Below, piece by piece: positions 17,201 through 27,400 of a DNA stretch of 64,000 nucleotides. A model generated the notes under the pieces. It saw only the letters and a list, made by a program, of their open reading frames with translations. It had not been told where the DNA came from and did not search any database. Position 1 is the stretch's first letter. The number at the start of each line of letters is the position of its first letter. The stretch is taken from NCBI GenBank assembly GCA_030430075.1, contig JAUIGN010000037.1:18756-82755 (forward strand). The letters are read 5' to 3'. The translations under genes and the position numbers were made by a program. Source of the DNA: a bacterium. Its GTDB lineage: Bacteria > Planctomycetota > Planctomycetia > Pirellulales > Pirellulaceae.

Positions 17201-20200
17201 AGTCGAGGTCGACGTCACCAACACGCGTCGGTCGGGCGGGATCGCTGACGTCGAAGACGACGACCTCCGTGGGAAGTTGAGGTCCTAGTACGGTGACCAG
17301 TCGGTCGCCGCGCACCTCGCAGCTCGACGCCCCTTGATCCACGTTGTCGACAACCGCCGGATTCATCGGATCGGCAATATCGACAATGTCGATGCCCTGG
17401 CTGCCGCAAACGAAGGCCCAGTTTCCCAGCACAGCGACATCGGTCGCCGCGCTGAGATCTACATGTCCCTGCAGGGCGAGTGGCGAGGGAAAGTTGGGCG
17501 TCGCTTCGAGTCGCAGCGAATGAACAAACGTACTGTCGCCCGGAGGCAGGATCTGCGGATCTACCGTCAGGCGCGCCGAGATTGGCGAGCCGACGCGAAA
17601 GTAGCCGGTCCCCGAGGATGTCGACACGGTGTCGCCCTCGAGCAACTCGATGCGAGCCTCGATCGAATATTCACCCAGGGGAAAGTTGGTCGTGTTGATC
17701 GCGCCGAGGTAAACGTCCGCCGTACTGGCCCGGACCGAAAGCTGTGTTGTCACCGGCGAGGATTGGTGGACCGCCTGTCCGTCAGCATCCAGCACTTGAA
17801 ACGAGATTTCTGCGGTGCGTTCCCGGTTCACGGCATTCAACACACGCGTCCAGACGTGGACGTTGTCCCCGGGGTCGGTGAAGGGTGGGTCCGCATTGAC
17901 GGAAACAAGATCGGCAAACTCGGCCCGCGTCAGGATCGATCCGGTTGTCGATCGCGTGATGGCGGATGCCTCGACCACGGTCACGTCCAGTTGGAATTCG
18001 AACGGCTGCAAGGCATCTACTGGCTGGATGACACGAACACGCAGGTCGTCGCCGGCAAACTGTCCTGGCATCAATGTCACTTCGGAGTGGCTCAATTCCG
18101 CCTGCACCTGGTTGGGGACCGTGGACAACGCCAACTGGTAGGTGGTCGCCGCCTGGCCCGTATTCTGCAGCGTGACCTGAAATTCGGCCGGGAGCTGCGG
18201 CCTGGCGACCTGGACGTTGGGCGACAGCGCGACGTCAAAATCGTGCAACGAGAGGTTTGCCACCGTCTCGTCAAACTGCGCCAACTGGGCGGCGAGCTCG
18301 GTGATCGCCTGCAGAACGTTCTGGGGCGTTGCCGCGGACGCGAGTTGATCACGTCGAGCGGCAATGTCACTGGCCAGGTGACGTAGAATCTCGTCCGCAG
18401 CAGCCAGCTCGACGATCGCATCGAGGGCAGCCACTGCCTGTGACTTGAAGATTGATTCCTCTGTGGCTTGAACCAGTTCGGTGACGGCGCGTGAGAGGTC
18501 GTCCAGTCGGTCCGCCAGATCAGCGTGCCCCACTTCCCGTGCCGTCGTGGCGGCTCGCGCCAGGGACTCGACGCCCGGTGCCACGACGCGGATATCCATC
18601 TCCCATTCCGCCGGTTGGGGCGTTCCGAAGTCGCCCAGCAACCTCAGGGCTTGGGTTGAGTTAAGCACGGCGTTTGCGGGGGCGGTGATCGTGATCGTCA
18701 GTCGTTTTGTCTCGCCCGGCTCGAGTTCCACGGTTGTGGGTGTGTCGAGCGACCAGTTCGACGAAAGCTCGCTGGAGAGACTCGTCTCCTGGCGCACGTT
18801 GCCATGCGATTGGACAACCAGCTCGATCGAAACCGTTTCGCCCGGGGCGATGCTAACCACGGTTGGTGCGGTCGCCAGCGTGACTCCGAAGACTTCGGGG
18901 ACCGTGAGCGGAATCGTGCGTGTTTCGATCAGCACGGGGTCGGTCGTACTTGTCGCCCGGACCTGAAACGTCGCGTCGCCACCGGGAGGGCCTACGGCGG
19001 CGGTAGGTTGCAGATAGATGCCAACCGACGCGGTGCCGCCGGCCCCCATGTCAACGGTGCGTTGGCTGGCGAAGATTTTCCAACCCGCCGGCGGATCCGG
19101 AAAGGTTAACTCGAAGCGGTCCCCCGCCGGACCCAGGTTGCGCAGGTTGGCCTCGTAGGCCGTGAAAACTTGGGCTCCACCGACAGGTACAAAGAAAAGC
19201 TCGTCGGGGGTTACGTCGAGCGCGAGTCCCGGCGATGCCGGCAAGACCTCGACCGCCGCCACGGCGTGTGCGATCAAATCCGGATCGGACTCCGCCTGCG
19301 CGGTGAGCAACAGTTGGTACTCGCCCGGCGGCGTGCCGGGCCGAGGCACGACCTGGAGCGAGCCGGTGTCGGTGAATTCGACGATCCAGCCCGGTGGTCC
19401 TTCTGCCGCGTACGTGAATTCACCCGTGTGGCTCGATTCGACGTCGATCTCGAGCAGCGTCGAACCGTTGGGGTCGACCGCCACGGTCGCCAGGTCAGGC
19501 AGCCGCAAAACAGCTCGGGCCACACCGTTCAGCGTCGTGCGGATTGGCTGCGAGCCAGCCAGCGACAAATCGACGGTCCCTGCAAACCCGGAAAGCGCCG
19601 CGCCGCTGCTGAGCGAGAGGGGACCATCGGCCAGCTGCAGTTCCCCAGCCGAGCTGCCCATTTGCACGGCGGCATCGTTCATGCTGACGGCGAGCGAGCC
19701 AGCTGCGTTGACTGCCGCCATTGTCCCTGTGCCGGTCAACGACGCCGTATCCGTGACGATGGTGTAGCGCCCCGCGGTGAGTTCCACGCCGTCCAACAAC
19801 AGCCGGCCGTCCGTGACCTCCAATGCGACCTGCCCGGTCAGCGTGGCCTGGTAGGCATTCCATGCCGCGTCGACAAGTTTGTTGGCCGCCCCCGCATAGA
19901 CGCTCAGCCGGCCGGAACCGTGCATCTCGAGTTGAGCACCTTGCAGGCTGACAACGCTCGTCGGATCGGCGGATGTCCAGGTCAGTTGCCCTGTCCCGAG
20001 GCTCGTCCCGTCGGTGTCAAGGACTTCCGCGATGTCGATATCCGCCGCGGTTGCCGGCAAGGCGAATCCCGTCGACGCATCCCAACGGAGAGAAACAGAA
20101 CCTGCAATGGCGACATCCAGTAGATCAACTTGTCCGCTTACCGTGCCGGCATGACGCTGTCCTGCAGCGTGTTCGCTGATTCGGTCGTTTTCCAGGGGCG

Positions 20201-23200
20201 TCTCGATCAACGGCGTGGTTCCGGTCAACTGTTCCGGCACCGGCGGGTCGTTCTTGAGATCCTTGGACAACCAAAACTCGAAGTGGCGCACGAACACTTT
20301 CTTGTACTGTGGATCTAAGGTCGCTTTCCCACGAATGAGATTCTTGATGTGAAATGATGTCTTCTTCATCAGGGCCCGGCAGTGAAAGCGGTTGGGAAGC
20401 GAACTGCCGGTGGCGGCCTCCGCGGCCTTGCGGAAGTCGGTCGGTTTGTTCTTGCAGAGCGAGTAGGCCGCGTTGAGTGCAATTCCGGCCGTTCCGCCGT
20501 GCAGTAGACCCTTGGCGGACGGAGCCTGAACGAAACTCGAATAGGACGGCGCCTTGGCGAAGTTGAAGGCGTAAATCAAGGCGAAATCTGAGATCCCTCC
20601 GTGGGTGCCGTCTTCCAGTACGCCGACAATCTCGCCCGTCAACGGGCTGAACTCGTACCAGGCGATGGTCGTTTCGCCATGCAGCTTCACGGCCTGCCGA
20701 GGCACGGTGACGACCTTTCCCGCGGAGACCGCGTCCGCGATTCGTGCCTTGGCCGCTGCCGAGATCTCCAGGAGGTCGACGACCGTGGGATTGTCCTGGT
20801 CGATGACGTACAGGTCGATTTGTTGTTCGGCAGCGGCCTGGAATACGCCTGCCGTGCTGATGTTGTGTGCGGCTCCAACTGGGTTCGCGGTGTCCACTTC
20901 GGCCAGCAAGTCGGACTCGAAGATCGAATCTGCGAAACCGCGGAGCGACTGAAACTCCAGCCCTGCGCCGCTCGCCTGTGACGGGTACGGGATCGCCCGA
21001 ATCATGTTGTGCCTCAAGTCGATTGTCGAGCGGATCAGCCCGTCGTACTCGTCAAACTCGCCGGACGTGATGATCACCCGTGGTTCGTCGAAGTAGGCAC
21101 GGACGAGGGCCCGGTCCGCCAGGTAGGCTGTGTAGGCGTCCGAGGCCACCATGAAATCGATTCCCCGCGCCCAGGCAATTCCCTCGATGAGGGACCGCAT
21201 CGCGGTGCCCTGCTGCGATGCATTGGCGGTATTGGCCAGAATGGCCAGTTGGTGCTGACGATCTGCGACAGAGCGGGCGAACGCGGTCGGCTCGTGCAAC
21301 CCGGCCGAGACGTGGACGGTAAAGACATCCAGATCCGTCAGGGTCGGCGGCCCGTCCGGAGAGAATTCCAGCCGTGGGGATCCGCCGTTGCGCCGGACGT
21401 CGATTCCGATCCGGTCGACTAAGGTCCGCTCCCAGGATTCGCCGCCGCCGCCGGGCCTGGTCAGTTCAATCTGCAGGAACAATCCGGTCAGGACCTGGCT
21501 GCCCAGAGGGAAGCTGGTGACAACTTCCTGGTAGTCATCTCCGAACAGGAAGTCCGGACCATCGCCCGCAGCGGGCACGTCCCCCACGTCACCGATCGTG
21601 TAGTAGGGTGAGTACGTGTTCGTGGTCGCTCGGGCAAGTTGGTTGGTGGCCGTGTTTTGAGACACGATGTGGCCGATCGAGATCGGCTTGCCCGCCAGGC
21701 CTGCAGCGGGAAACGTTCCTTCCAGGACCGTGGTGCGGTCAAGCGGCGAACCGCCGAAAATCCCTAACGCTGGAATCGCAAGTTCGCGATCCAATCTAAG
21801 CGTTACCTCGTGGCGCATGGAATCGGGAATCACGGTAGAGGTGCCCTGGAGTGGAGCGTAGGCGATGCCCCAGATTGAGTCGGGGAGGGTTGGGTCCGCG
21901 GGAACCAACGCATCGCCCGTGTCGACTTCGACCCATGTGTGGTGCCGCGATTCGGTCAGCAGGTCGGCGTCGTTGCGTGGATCCGCAAGGGGCGCTCCTG
22001 CGGCAACATAGCCGTTCGTATGTGTGACGACCGGGAACATCGAGTCGATCAGACGCTGTGACTCGACATCCGGCAGCATGCCGTGCGCGTAGCGAGCCGG
22101 GATTCCGGATGTGCGGAGCAGACCGATCATCAGGCTCGACTGGTCCATGGCGTTTCCTGCACCGCTCCACAGCGCCCCTCGCGCCCCGCGCAACGATCCC
22201 ACATACGACTCGAAGCCGACGCGCCTCGTGAGAAAGTCGAAGATACGGTCCGCCCGTTGATCAAGCCGGGCGGCGAGTGCGCGCAGGAACGGATCCGTCG
22301 TGTCAGCGTCCACGGTCGAGGCGAGCCACGCCGGGTCGATGGGGTCGGTCCGCAATTGGGCCGGTGGCAACGAGTCACCGACGACCGATGCATCGACGCG
22401 GGCTCGGGCGACGGGACCGTCATCCAACTGCAGAGGAAACGGGTCGTTCGAGCCGACCAGCACGTCGACGGTCTTCGACGACATCGGTTCCAGCGTCCCC
22501 AAGCTCCACGTCCAGCCGTGGTCGTCCGCTTGAGCAAGCGGCGACATCTCGAGCACTTCGAGTTCCGAGGCGAGGGACGTGCTGAGCACCACGCTATCCA
22601 TGCGGCAGGGCTGAAGGTTGTAGACCGTATACCGGATTGAGAGCGTCTCCTGATCCGGTGCGAAGTTTGCCGTACTGTACTGTGACAGCGTTCGGCCAAC
22701 GGCGATCGAGTCGTCCGGAGAATGTGATGCACAGAGAGGCGGGCGAACCTCGATGGGGACTGTCGAACTCAGCACATTGTTCTGCCGAATATGCTCCGGC
22801 GTGCTGCCCCATCGGTTGGTGAAGACCAGAAAATGGTAGTCGCCGAGACGTCCATCCAGATTGAAGGTGACCTGATTCGTGACGCTTCCGCCCGGCTGCA
22901 GGTCGGTGGGGTTGGTAACCCGGGCCAGCTCTGCGTCGCCCGGGTCGAAAACGCGGTCGGCGGAGAGGTAGACCACGTCGACCCAGCCCCCGGCGGCAAC
23001 CTCCTCCGAGTTATTGCTGACGGTGTAGGACAGCGACGACTGGTTTCCCTGCACACTACCCGCCGGCGTTTGGATATCGGTCACCGCCAGATCGGCGACC
23101 GGCCCTGGTGGTGTCAGAAACGTGACGTAGCTGCTGTGGGTGGCGATGAACTCGCCGAGGAACGCCGAAGTCGCTGCGTCGAACTTCAGGACGTTGCCCG

Positions 23201-24044
23201 GTACGCTGGCGTACAGATTGCCCTGGGCATCAAACGTGACGGAGAAGACGGGTGCGCCGGCCAGTGCGGATTCGGACGCCACGGCACGCAACGCCTGACC
23301 GGTGCTTGTCGAGAGGACCACCACATTGCCGATCGCCAGGTCCGGAACGTAAAGGTGGCCGTCCGGGCCAAAGGAAAAGTCGGCCGCATCATCGAGAATC
23401 CCCGGTTCGACGACAATCTCCACCGCTGATGGATCGGCGGTGTCGAATCGCAGGATACGGTCCGTAAAGGAATCCAGGATGCCGTCGGCATCCAGCACGT
23501 AGAGTGCGCCGTCGGGACCGAAGGCAAGACCGGCCGCTCGGCGCACGCCTACGTCGTCGCCAATGATGTCCCGTAAACTACCATCGCTGCCATCGAACCG
23601 CAGGACACCGTCCGGACCGTTGGTGGCGACATACAGGTCGCCGTCAGGACCGAAGGTCATCGCACTTCCGGCTGTCAGACCCCCGTCGCCATGGTCGACA
23701 AATACGCGTCGGAAGGTACCGGCCGAGTCATATTCCAAGATCTGCTGGCCCTGGCCCGCTTGGCCACTGAACACGTAAACGTTACCGGTTGGTCCAACCG
23801 TGGGGTCGTGAGGCTGTACGAGACCACCGCTTCCGGAATCGACAAACGGTTCGAGCAACTCGCCCGTGTCGCCAGCGAAGCGGAGGATGCGATCCGCGGC
23901 GGGATCCGCAACCAGCAGATCGGCCGCCAGCATGTGTCGCGACTCGAGGCGTTCGAGAAACAGGCCTCGCGAACGGCCGGTTCGCGGTTTCGGGCACCGA
24001 CTGCGCGCGAACCTTTGTCTTGCGAATTTGGAATGACCGGACAT
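14223..24044 (-). CDS. Giant multidomain secreted protein with C-terminal dockerin
   Basis: The protein has 3273 residues; the ATG at 24044 follows GGGAGG on the minus strand. Residues 30-43 (LERLESRHMLAADL) are the LEPR-XLL-type motif. About 44-330 is an NHL/SMP-30-like propeller (repeats like FGPDGDLYVATNGPDGVLRF). A CARDB-like segment follows (about 318-430), then a transglutaminase-like region (about 630-715) with HHTWVEVDTG and PADPTLPD, but the usual Cys position reads GNAMDQSSL, so it is probably not a Cys enzyme. The centre holds several NEW3/CARDB-like beta domains, and about 2195-2555 is an LVIVD-type propeller. Residues 3092-3160 hold two dockerin-like calcium loops (DTNGDGIVAPLDVLIVIN and DVNCDNQATPRDVLLIINFL). 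It is likely a cell-surface scaffold or adhesin; the partner is unknown. Confidence 0.88.
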   Translation of the reverse strand: MSGHSKFARQRFARSRCPKPRTGRSRGLFLERLESRHMLAADLLVADPAADRILRFAGDTGELLEPFVDSGSGGLVQPHDPTVGPTGNVYVFSGQAGQGQQILEYDSAGTFRRVFVDHGDGGLTAGSAMTFGPDGDLYVATNGPDGVLRFDGSDGSLRDIIGDDVGVRRAAGLAFGPDGALYVLDADGILDSFTDRILRFDTADPSAVEIVVEPGILDDAADFSFGPDGHLYVPDLAIGNVVVLSTSTGQALRAVASESALAGAPVFSVTFDAQGNLYASVPGNVLKFDAATSAFLGEFIATHSSYVTFLTPPGPVADLAVTDIQTPAGSVQGNQSSLSYTVSNNSEEVAAGGWVDVVYLSADRVFDPGDAELARVTNPTDLQPGGSVTNQVTFNLDGRLGDYHFLVFTNRWGSTPEHIRQNNVLSSTVPIEVRPPLCASHSPDDSIAVGRTLSQYSTANFAPDQETLSIRYTVYNLQPCRMDSVVLSTSLASELEVLEMSPLAQADDHGWTWSLGTLEPMSSKTVDVLVGSNDPFPLQLDDGPVARARVDASVVGDSLPPAQLRTDPIDPAWLASTVDADTTDPFLRALAARLDQRADRIFDFLTRRVGFESYVGSLRGARGALWSGAGNAMDQSSLMIGLLRTSGIPARYAHGMLPDVESQRLIDSMFPVVTHTNGYVAAGAPLADPRNDADLLTESRHHTWVEVDTGDALVPADPTLPDSIWGIAYAPLQGTSTVIPDSMRHEVTLRLDRELAIPALGIFGGSPLDRTTVLEGTFPAAGLAGKPISIGHIVSQNTATNQLARATTNTYSPYYTIGDVGDVPAAGDGPDFLFGDDYQEVVTSFPLGSQVLTGLFLQIELTRPGGGGESWERTLVDRIGIDVRRNGGSPRLEFSPDGPPTLTDLDVFTVHVSAGLHEPTAFARSVADRQHQLAILANTANASQQGTAMRSLIEGIAWARGIDFMVASDAYTAYLADRALVRAYFDEPRVIITSGEFDEYDGLIRSTIDLRHNMIRAIPYPSQASGAGLEFQSLRGFADSIFESDLLAEVDTANPVGAAHNISTAGVFQAAAEQQIDLYVIDQDNPTVVDLLEISAAAKARIADAVSAGKVVTVPRQAVKLHGETTIAWYEFSPLTGEIVGVLEDGTHGGISDFALIYAFNFAKAPSYSSFVQAPSAKGLLHGGTAGIALNAAYSLCKNKPTDFRKAAEAATGSSLPNRFHCRALMKKTSFHIKNLIRGKATLDPQYKKVFVRHFEFWLSKDLKNDPPVPEQLTGTTPLIETPLENDRISEHAAGQRHAGTVSGQVDLLDVAIAGSVSLRWDASTGFALPATAADIDIAEVLDTDGTSLGTGQLTWTSADPTSVVSLQGAQLEMHGSGRLSVYAGAANKLVDAAWNAYQATLTGQVALEVTDGRLLLDGVELTAGRYTIVTDTASLTGTGTMAAVNAAGSLAVSMNDAAVQMGSSAGELQLADGPLSLSSGAALSGFAGTVDLSLAGSQPIRTTLNGVARAVLRLPDLATVAVDPNGSTLLEIDVESSHTGEFTYAAEGPPGWIVEFTDTGSLQVVPRPGTPPGEYQLLLTAQAESDPDLIAHAVAAVEVLPASPGLALDVTPDELFFVPVGGAQVFTAYEANLRNLGPAGDRFELTFPDPPAGWKIFASQRTVDMGAGGTASVGIYLQPTAAVGPPGGDATFQVRATSTTDPVLIETRTIPLTVPEVFGVTLATAPTVVSIAPGETVSIELVVQSHGNVRQETSLSSELSSNWSLDTPTTVELEPGETKRLTITITAPANAVLNSTQALRLLGDFGTPQPAEWEMDIRVVAPGVESLARAATTAREVGHADLADRLDDLSRAVTELVQATEESIFKSQAVAALDAIVELAAADEILRHLASDIAARRDQLASAATPQNVLQAITELAAQLAQFDETVANLSLHDFDVALSPNVQVARPQLPAEFQVTLQNTGQAATTYQLALSTVPNQVQAELSHSEVTLMPGQFAGDDLRVRVIQPVDALQPFEFQLDVTVVEASAITRSTTGSILTRAEFADLVSVNADPPFTDPGDNVHVWTRVLNAVNRERTAEISFQVLDADGQAVHQSSPVTTQLSVRASTADVYLGAINTTNFPLGEYSIEARIELLEGDTVSTSSGTGYFRVGSPISARLTVDPQILPPGDSTFVHSLRLEATPNFPSPLALQGHVDLSAATDVAVLGNWAFVCGSQGIDIVDIADPMNPAVVDNVDQGASSCEVRGDRLVTVLGPQLPTEVVVFDVSDPARPTRVGDVDLDYDRAANVVIGDDSAFFATNAFCLTRSGIFSPFDVVDQHGDVLSIDLSDPANPQLADVLFNTFGTASDGDPAEEPCPRSGGPSPVFQVVAVDDDTLLAATTTTLGSDTQSGVGRLLVLDVSDPANLQVVNELEIPGTVVLAGLAISGDLGLVSGSAGGFRDPVHSVATEFAPLGPIVLTTLDLTNPRNPQIVSSQSIDKSPRGLGAPVAVGDARFVISRLGTVDESAELMLVDAANPSSLVVTPSRTADVFQGMRHADGRLFAAGPAGLSIYDVGIPQSISTTVEIMFPNGTGVVPNMDSFSVAPTRIPGDSFDTYQLTVPLSAAQPQVVSWESSIANLKAGELREVTQESRVMYSLDAANHELALPATKVAGYHVLGLRPAHRDVRPGVGTTFLLDVFNPRETAMAYDLALAGVPAEWVTLESPVQLAPGQLRTLGLTIEPSPFAPLDTIDFVVLADQGETDIVHGSLTLIGPPQRPLADAESYGVHVEIVTPLVVGGRDTPVPLTARITNTGSAVETVELSVDFPAGFADFLPFIDVPPGVGNYRDVTLDLYAEFGVEVGDHPFELQATSSSRPNVSASDTGIFRLVDFGVDVELLENDDQPGTFEFFLFNTGSTSETFDLSLAGPVAMYAYLPEDQVTLAPFDSYSVMIEVSELTTFVPGSHRLVALARSQSHPGIGDFDTADVTVVAERGLGLEITPQTHRLKQPQAATFLLAIENRGNTLEEYIATVDAVEGDLEAQFVSPTGELVGSLEGLRLPALSTGVIELIAVADRPTVGTVTVRVESLLDANYTATVTGMVSSCPWHNLTLPHDTNGDGIVAPLDVLIVINELNRRINQPAELAPPTASLSPPPHLDVNCDNQATPRDVLLIINFLNAAIATREGEALPAQPTAQHWADAGPLPWQRSLDIVAIPKPGPSVPSPQRSAPATEPFTVVPPSVVPVGKAPRRGLNVSVLDDHNRLFAEDKWRSDLPLETAIAVMLGEFPTGTLQW

Positions 24045-24442
24045 GCGAAGCGCCTCCCGAGTTCGAATCGTGCAGTTCGTCTATTCTCTTTAGCAGCCGA
24101 GCGCCGCTTTCCTTTCAGCATTTTTCAAAAATTTTTCCGGGACGGCGTTTGGGGTGCGAACGCCGTTTCCAGAATGTTTATGGATTCGTCGGTCAGCGAC
24201 GGTAGCAGCGCAGCATGCCTGTCCTACTGTCCGGTTCTACTGTCCGGTTTTCCTCTGGTCTGTTCTCCTGCTGGTCAATCGCCGGCTTGCTCACGGGTCG
24301 CTCGCCGCTGCCAGGTGTCGCTCACCGTTCACTCGGCAAACGCAAGGCAGCAACGCCGCTTGGGCGGCGCGAGCGACGACGATTGAGTGCAGCAACGTTC
24401 GTTTTCTCCGTTGCCAAGCGCTTTGCAGGTAAGGTGGTCCAG
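24045..24442 (-). other. Intergenic region with a perfect 13 bp tandem
   Basis: This gap holds the leader of the giant gene (GGGAGG site, and an A/T block AAAAATTTTT near 24127-24136) and two abutting copies of CTACTGTCCGGTT (24224-24236 and 24237-24249). No gene is seen. Confidence 0.5.
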
Positions 24443-27400
24443 CTAGGTCGGGTCCGAGGCTGCCTGGTACCTGGCGTCCTGGCGCAGGATTTCCAGATCG
24501 GGATCCTTTTCCGCGTGGGCGCGAAGCCCACCGGTCTGCCATTCGTCCGTCGCCTGCAAGGACGCGATGAGTTCCAGCGCCCACGACGTATAGTCTTCGA
24601 TCAGCCGATCACGGTCGGGTGTCGGCGGTCGTTCGTTGATCCCGGTAGCGCATCGCGCCAGCACACACGCCAGGTTGTACCGCTGTAGCGCGTCGGCCGT
24701 GTCCGCGCTTGCCCGTGCCTCCACGGCGGCCTGTTCATATTCGCCGGCATCGACGCGCGCCAGCGCCCGACTGATGCGGTAACCGGTCTGCTGCGAGTCC
24801 GGGGCGAGTTCAACAACCCGATTCCAGTCGGCAATCGACGCGCGAGTGCGGCCGGTCGCCTGCAGCGCAAGTGCGCGGACACCGTACGCAGGCAGCGATT
24901 GGGTCCTGGCAACCGCATCGTCGGGCGCGTCTCGCAAGAGTCGTTCGAGATGCTCGACGGCCCGATTGACGACTTGCAACGCTTCGTCATGGCGGCCCGT
25001 CACGCGGAGAAACTCGCCCAGGTTGATCAAGTTGGACGCGTCCGAGAGTGCGAAACGGCGCACGGTTGGGTGACGTGTGGTCAATCGACCTTGAATGTCG
25101 GCGGCTCGGCGCAGGTCGCGTTCCGCCTGATCAAGCTCGCCCAGGCCGCTACGCACCAGCCCCAGATGACTCAGGGTCTCCGCCAGAGCGAGCTCGTCTT
25201 CGGCATTTTCGGGAGCCATCAGGTGGACCTTCTCACGTATGGCCAACGCCTGTGCCAGTTTCGCTTTCGCCTGCTCCGCCCGGCCCAGCATGCGGTAGAC
25301 GTCGGCCAGCATGTAGTCGCAACGCGCCACGCCGCGATACCCACGCGGTTGGCGAGGAAACTGGACCGCCAACTCCTGAAATAACGCACGCGCAGCGGCG
25401 ACCACTTGTTCGGCCTTCGCCAACTCGTCAGCGCCGTGGGCGTGCCCCAAAGCGAGGAGGGCGTTGGCCAGCGAAAATCGATCGGTCCGTGTGGCGGTGT
25501 CTTCGTCGACGAGCGACTGCAGCAGTTGAGTGCCCTTGCGCAACCACCGCAGCCGCTCGGCGGGGTCGACCGTGCGGAGCCCATGGTTGTGATAGACGCT
25601 GGCGGCGATCCGCCTCGCCAACACATCCGGATCCCCGCCGACTGCCAGGTCGGCCATCTCGATCGCGCGCTTCGAATGCGGTTCGATCTCGGAGTGCCGA
25701 CCGAGCCCGGACAGTGCCTGGACGAGGAAGTCACTCGCCTGGGCGAGCTGAGATGCGTCGCCTGGCTGCGGATCGGCGACGTCAACGAGTTTCTTCAGCG
25801 TTTCCACCGCCCCGCGTAGCGGTGGCAGGGCTTCGGAATACCGTCCGAGTCGGTTCAAATGGATCCCGTAGTGAACGCGCGTCGCGGCGGACTGCACGGC
25901 ATAGCCGTGATTTTCTGGATCTTGCGCGGCCAATTTGTCGGATTGCAGAATCGCGCGGCGATAGGTCGCGTCCGCCTGTTCCCGCATTCGCAGTTCCGAG
26001 TAGACGTCCGCCAGGGAGACGAGGAGGAGATGAAACGCGTGGCGGGTATCGTTGGCGGGCGGTTCACGACCGCGAAACAGGCTCTCATATTGTTCGACGG
26101 CCAGTTCCAACAATTCGCGGCGCAACGCGCCCGACGCGGGGACATCTGCCAATGCGCCCACGCTGACTTTCCAGAGGTTCGCATTCCAGGCGTCGCGGGC
26201 ATGCTTGAGGTTGCGTTCGGCCTGGCGTTGCGCGGTCACGCGCGCCTCCAGCGCTGTCCGCATTTGAACGCTGACAACCCAGCCGCTGGCCACGAATGCG
26301 AGCATGGCGGCGACGGTCACGACGATCAGGGCGGCGACTGCCGGCCGTCTCTGTGCCCATTTGGTCCCTCGTTCGAGAATCGAAACGCGCCGCGCCAGGA
26401 TCGGTCTCCGTTCGAGGTATCGTCGCAAGTCATCTGCCAGCGCGGCCGCAGATGGATAGCGGCGTTCAGGGCGCTTGGCCAGGCACTTCAGGCAGACCGT
26501 TTCCAGGTCGCGCGGGCACCCCGTGGGGAGATTCGACGGAGGTAGCGGATCCTGCGAGCGCACCTGTTCAAGCGTATCGAGCACTGTCGCGGCTTGGAAC
26601 GGCGGCCGGCCGGTAAGGCAATGGTACAAGACCGACCCCAGCGCATAGACGTCACTTGCCGGGCTCGCCAGCAGGGCATCCGAGGTTTGCTCCGGCGCCA
26701 TGTAGCACGGTGTCCCGGCAAAGGTGCCGGTTCGCGTCAGTACCGGGTCATCACCGCGCCGCGCCAAGCCAAAGTCGGCAAGCTTGGCAGCGCAGGAATG
26801 CAGGGCGCGGCCATCACCTGCCAGCGGGCGTTCTGCGAAGAGAATATTCGCCGGCTTGATATCCCGGTGAATCACACCTCGGTCGTGCGCGTATTCGACC
26901 GCGCGTGCCAGTTGCTCCGTCAGCGCCGCGGCGTCGTCGAACCGAAGCGGGCCGTTCTCCAGGTGTTCCGCCAGGGTGCCGCCCTCGAGGAACTCCATCG
27001 TCAGGTAGGGCTGCCCATCCTGCTCGCCCGCGTCGAAAACTTGCACAATGTTTGGGTGGGCCAGCGCAGCGGCGGCTTCGGCTTCGCGTCGAAACCGGAG
27101 CCGTTCTTCCGGGTTCGCATCGATCCCGGCCCGAATTCGCTTCCAGGCGACGATGCGGTCGAGCCCCTGGTGGCGGGCCTTGTAGACGACCGCCATCCCA
27201 CCGGCGCCAAGCTCTTCCATGATTTGATAACCGAGCTGCGTACGCAGACGCTGCTCGCCGCTGTCCACGCCGAACCCGCATCGCAACGCTTCCACAAGGA
27301 AGTCGCCGTCTGCTCCGAGCCCGGCGCCGGCATCGCCGCAGTCATCGCAATGCTCCAGATGACGCTCGATCCGTGCGGAGTCCTCGACGCCGAGTTTGCC

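Noticed and set aside
17334..18386. 350-codon plus-strand open frame inside the giant gene
   Set aside because: It lies opposite a continuous, domain-rich coding frame and its translation is Arg/Gln/His-rich, as expected for a shadow frame.
25048..26166. 372-codon plus-strand open frame opposite the TPR kinase
   Set aside because: It is highly Arg/Pro-rich with no motifs; the minus-strand kinase explains the region.
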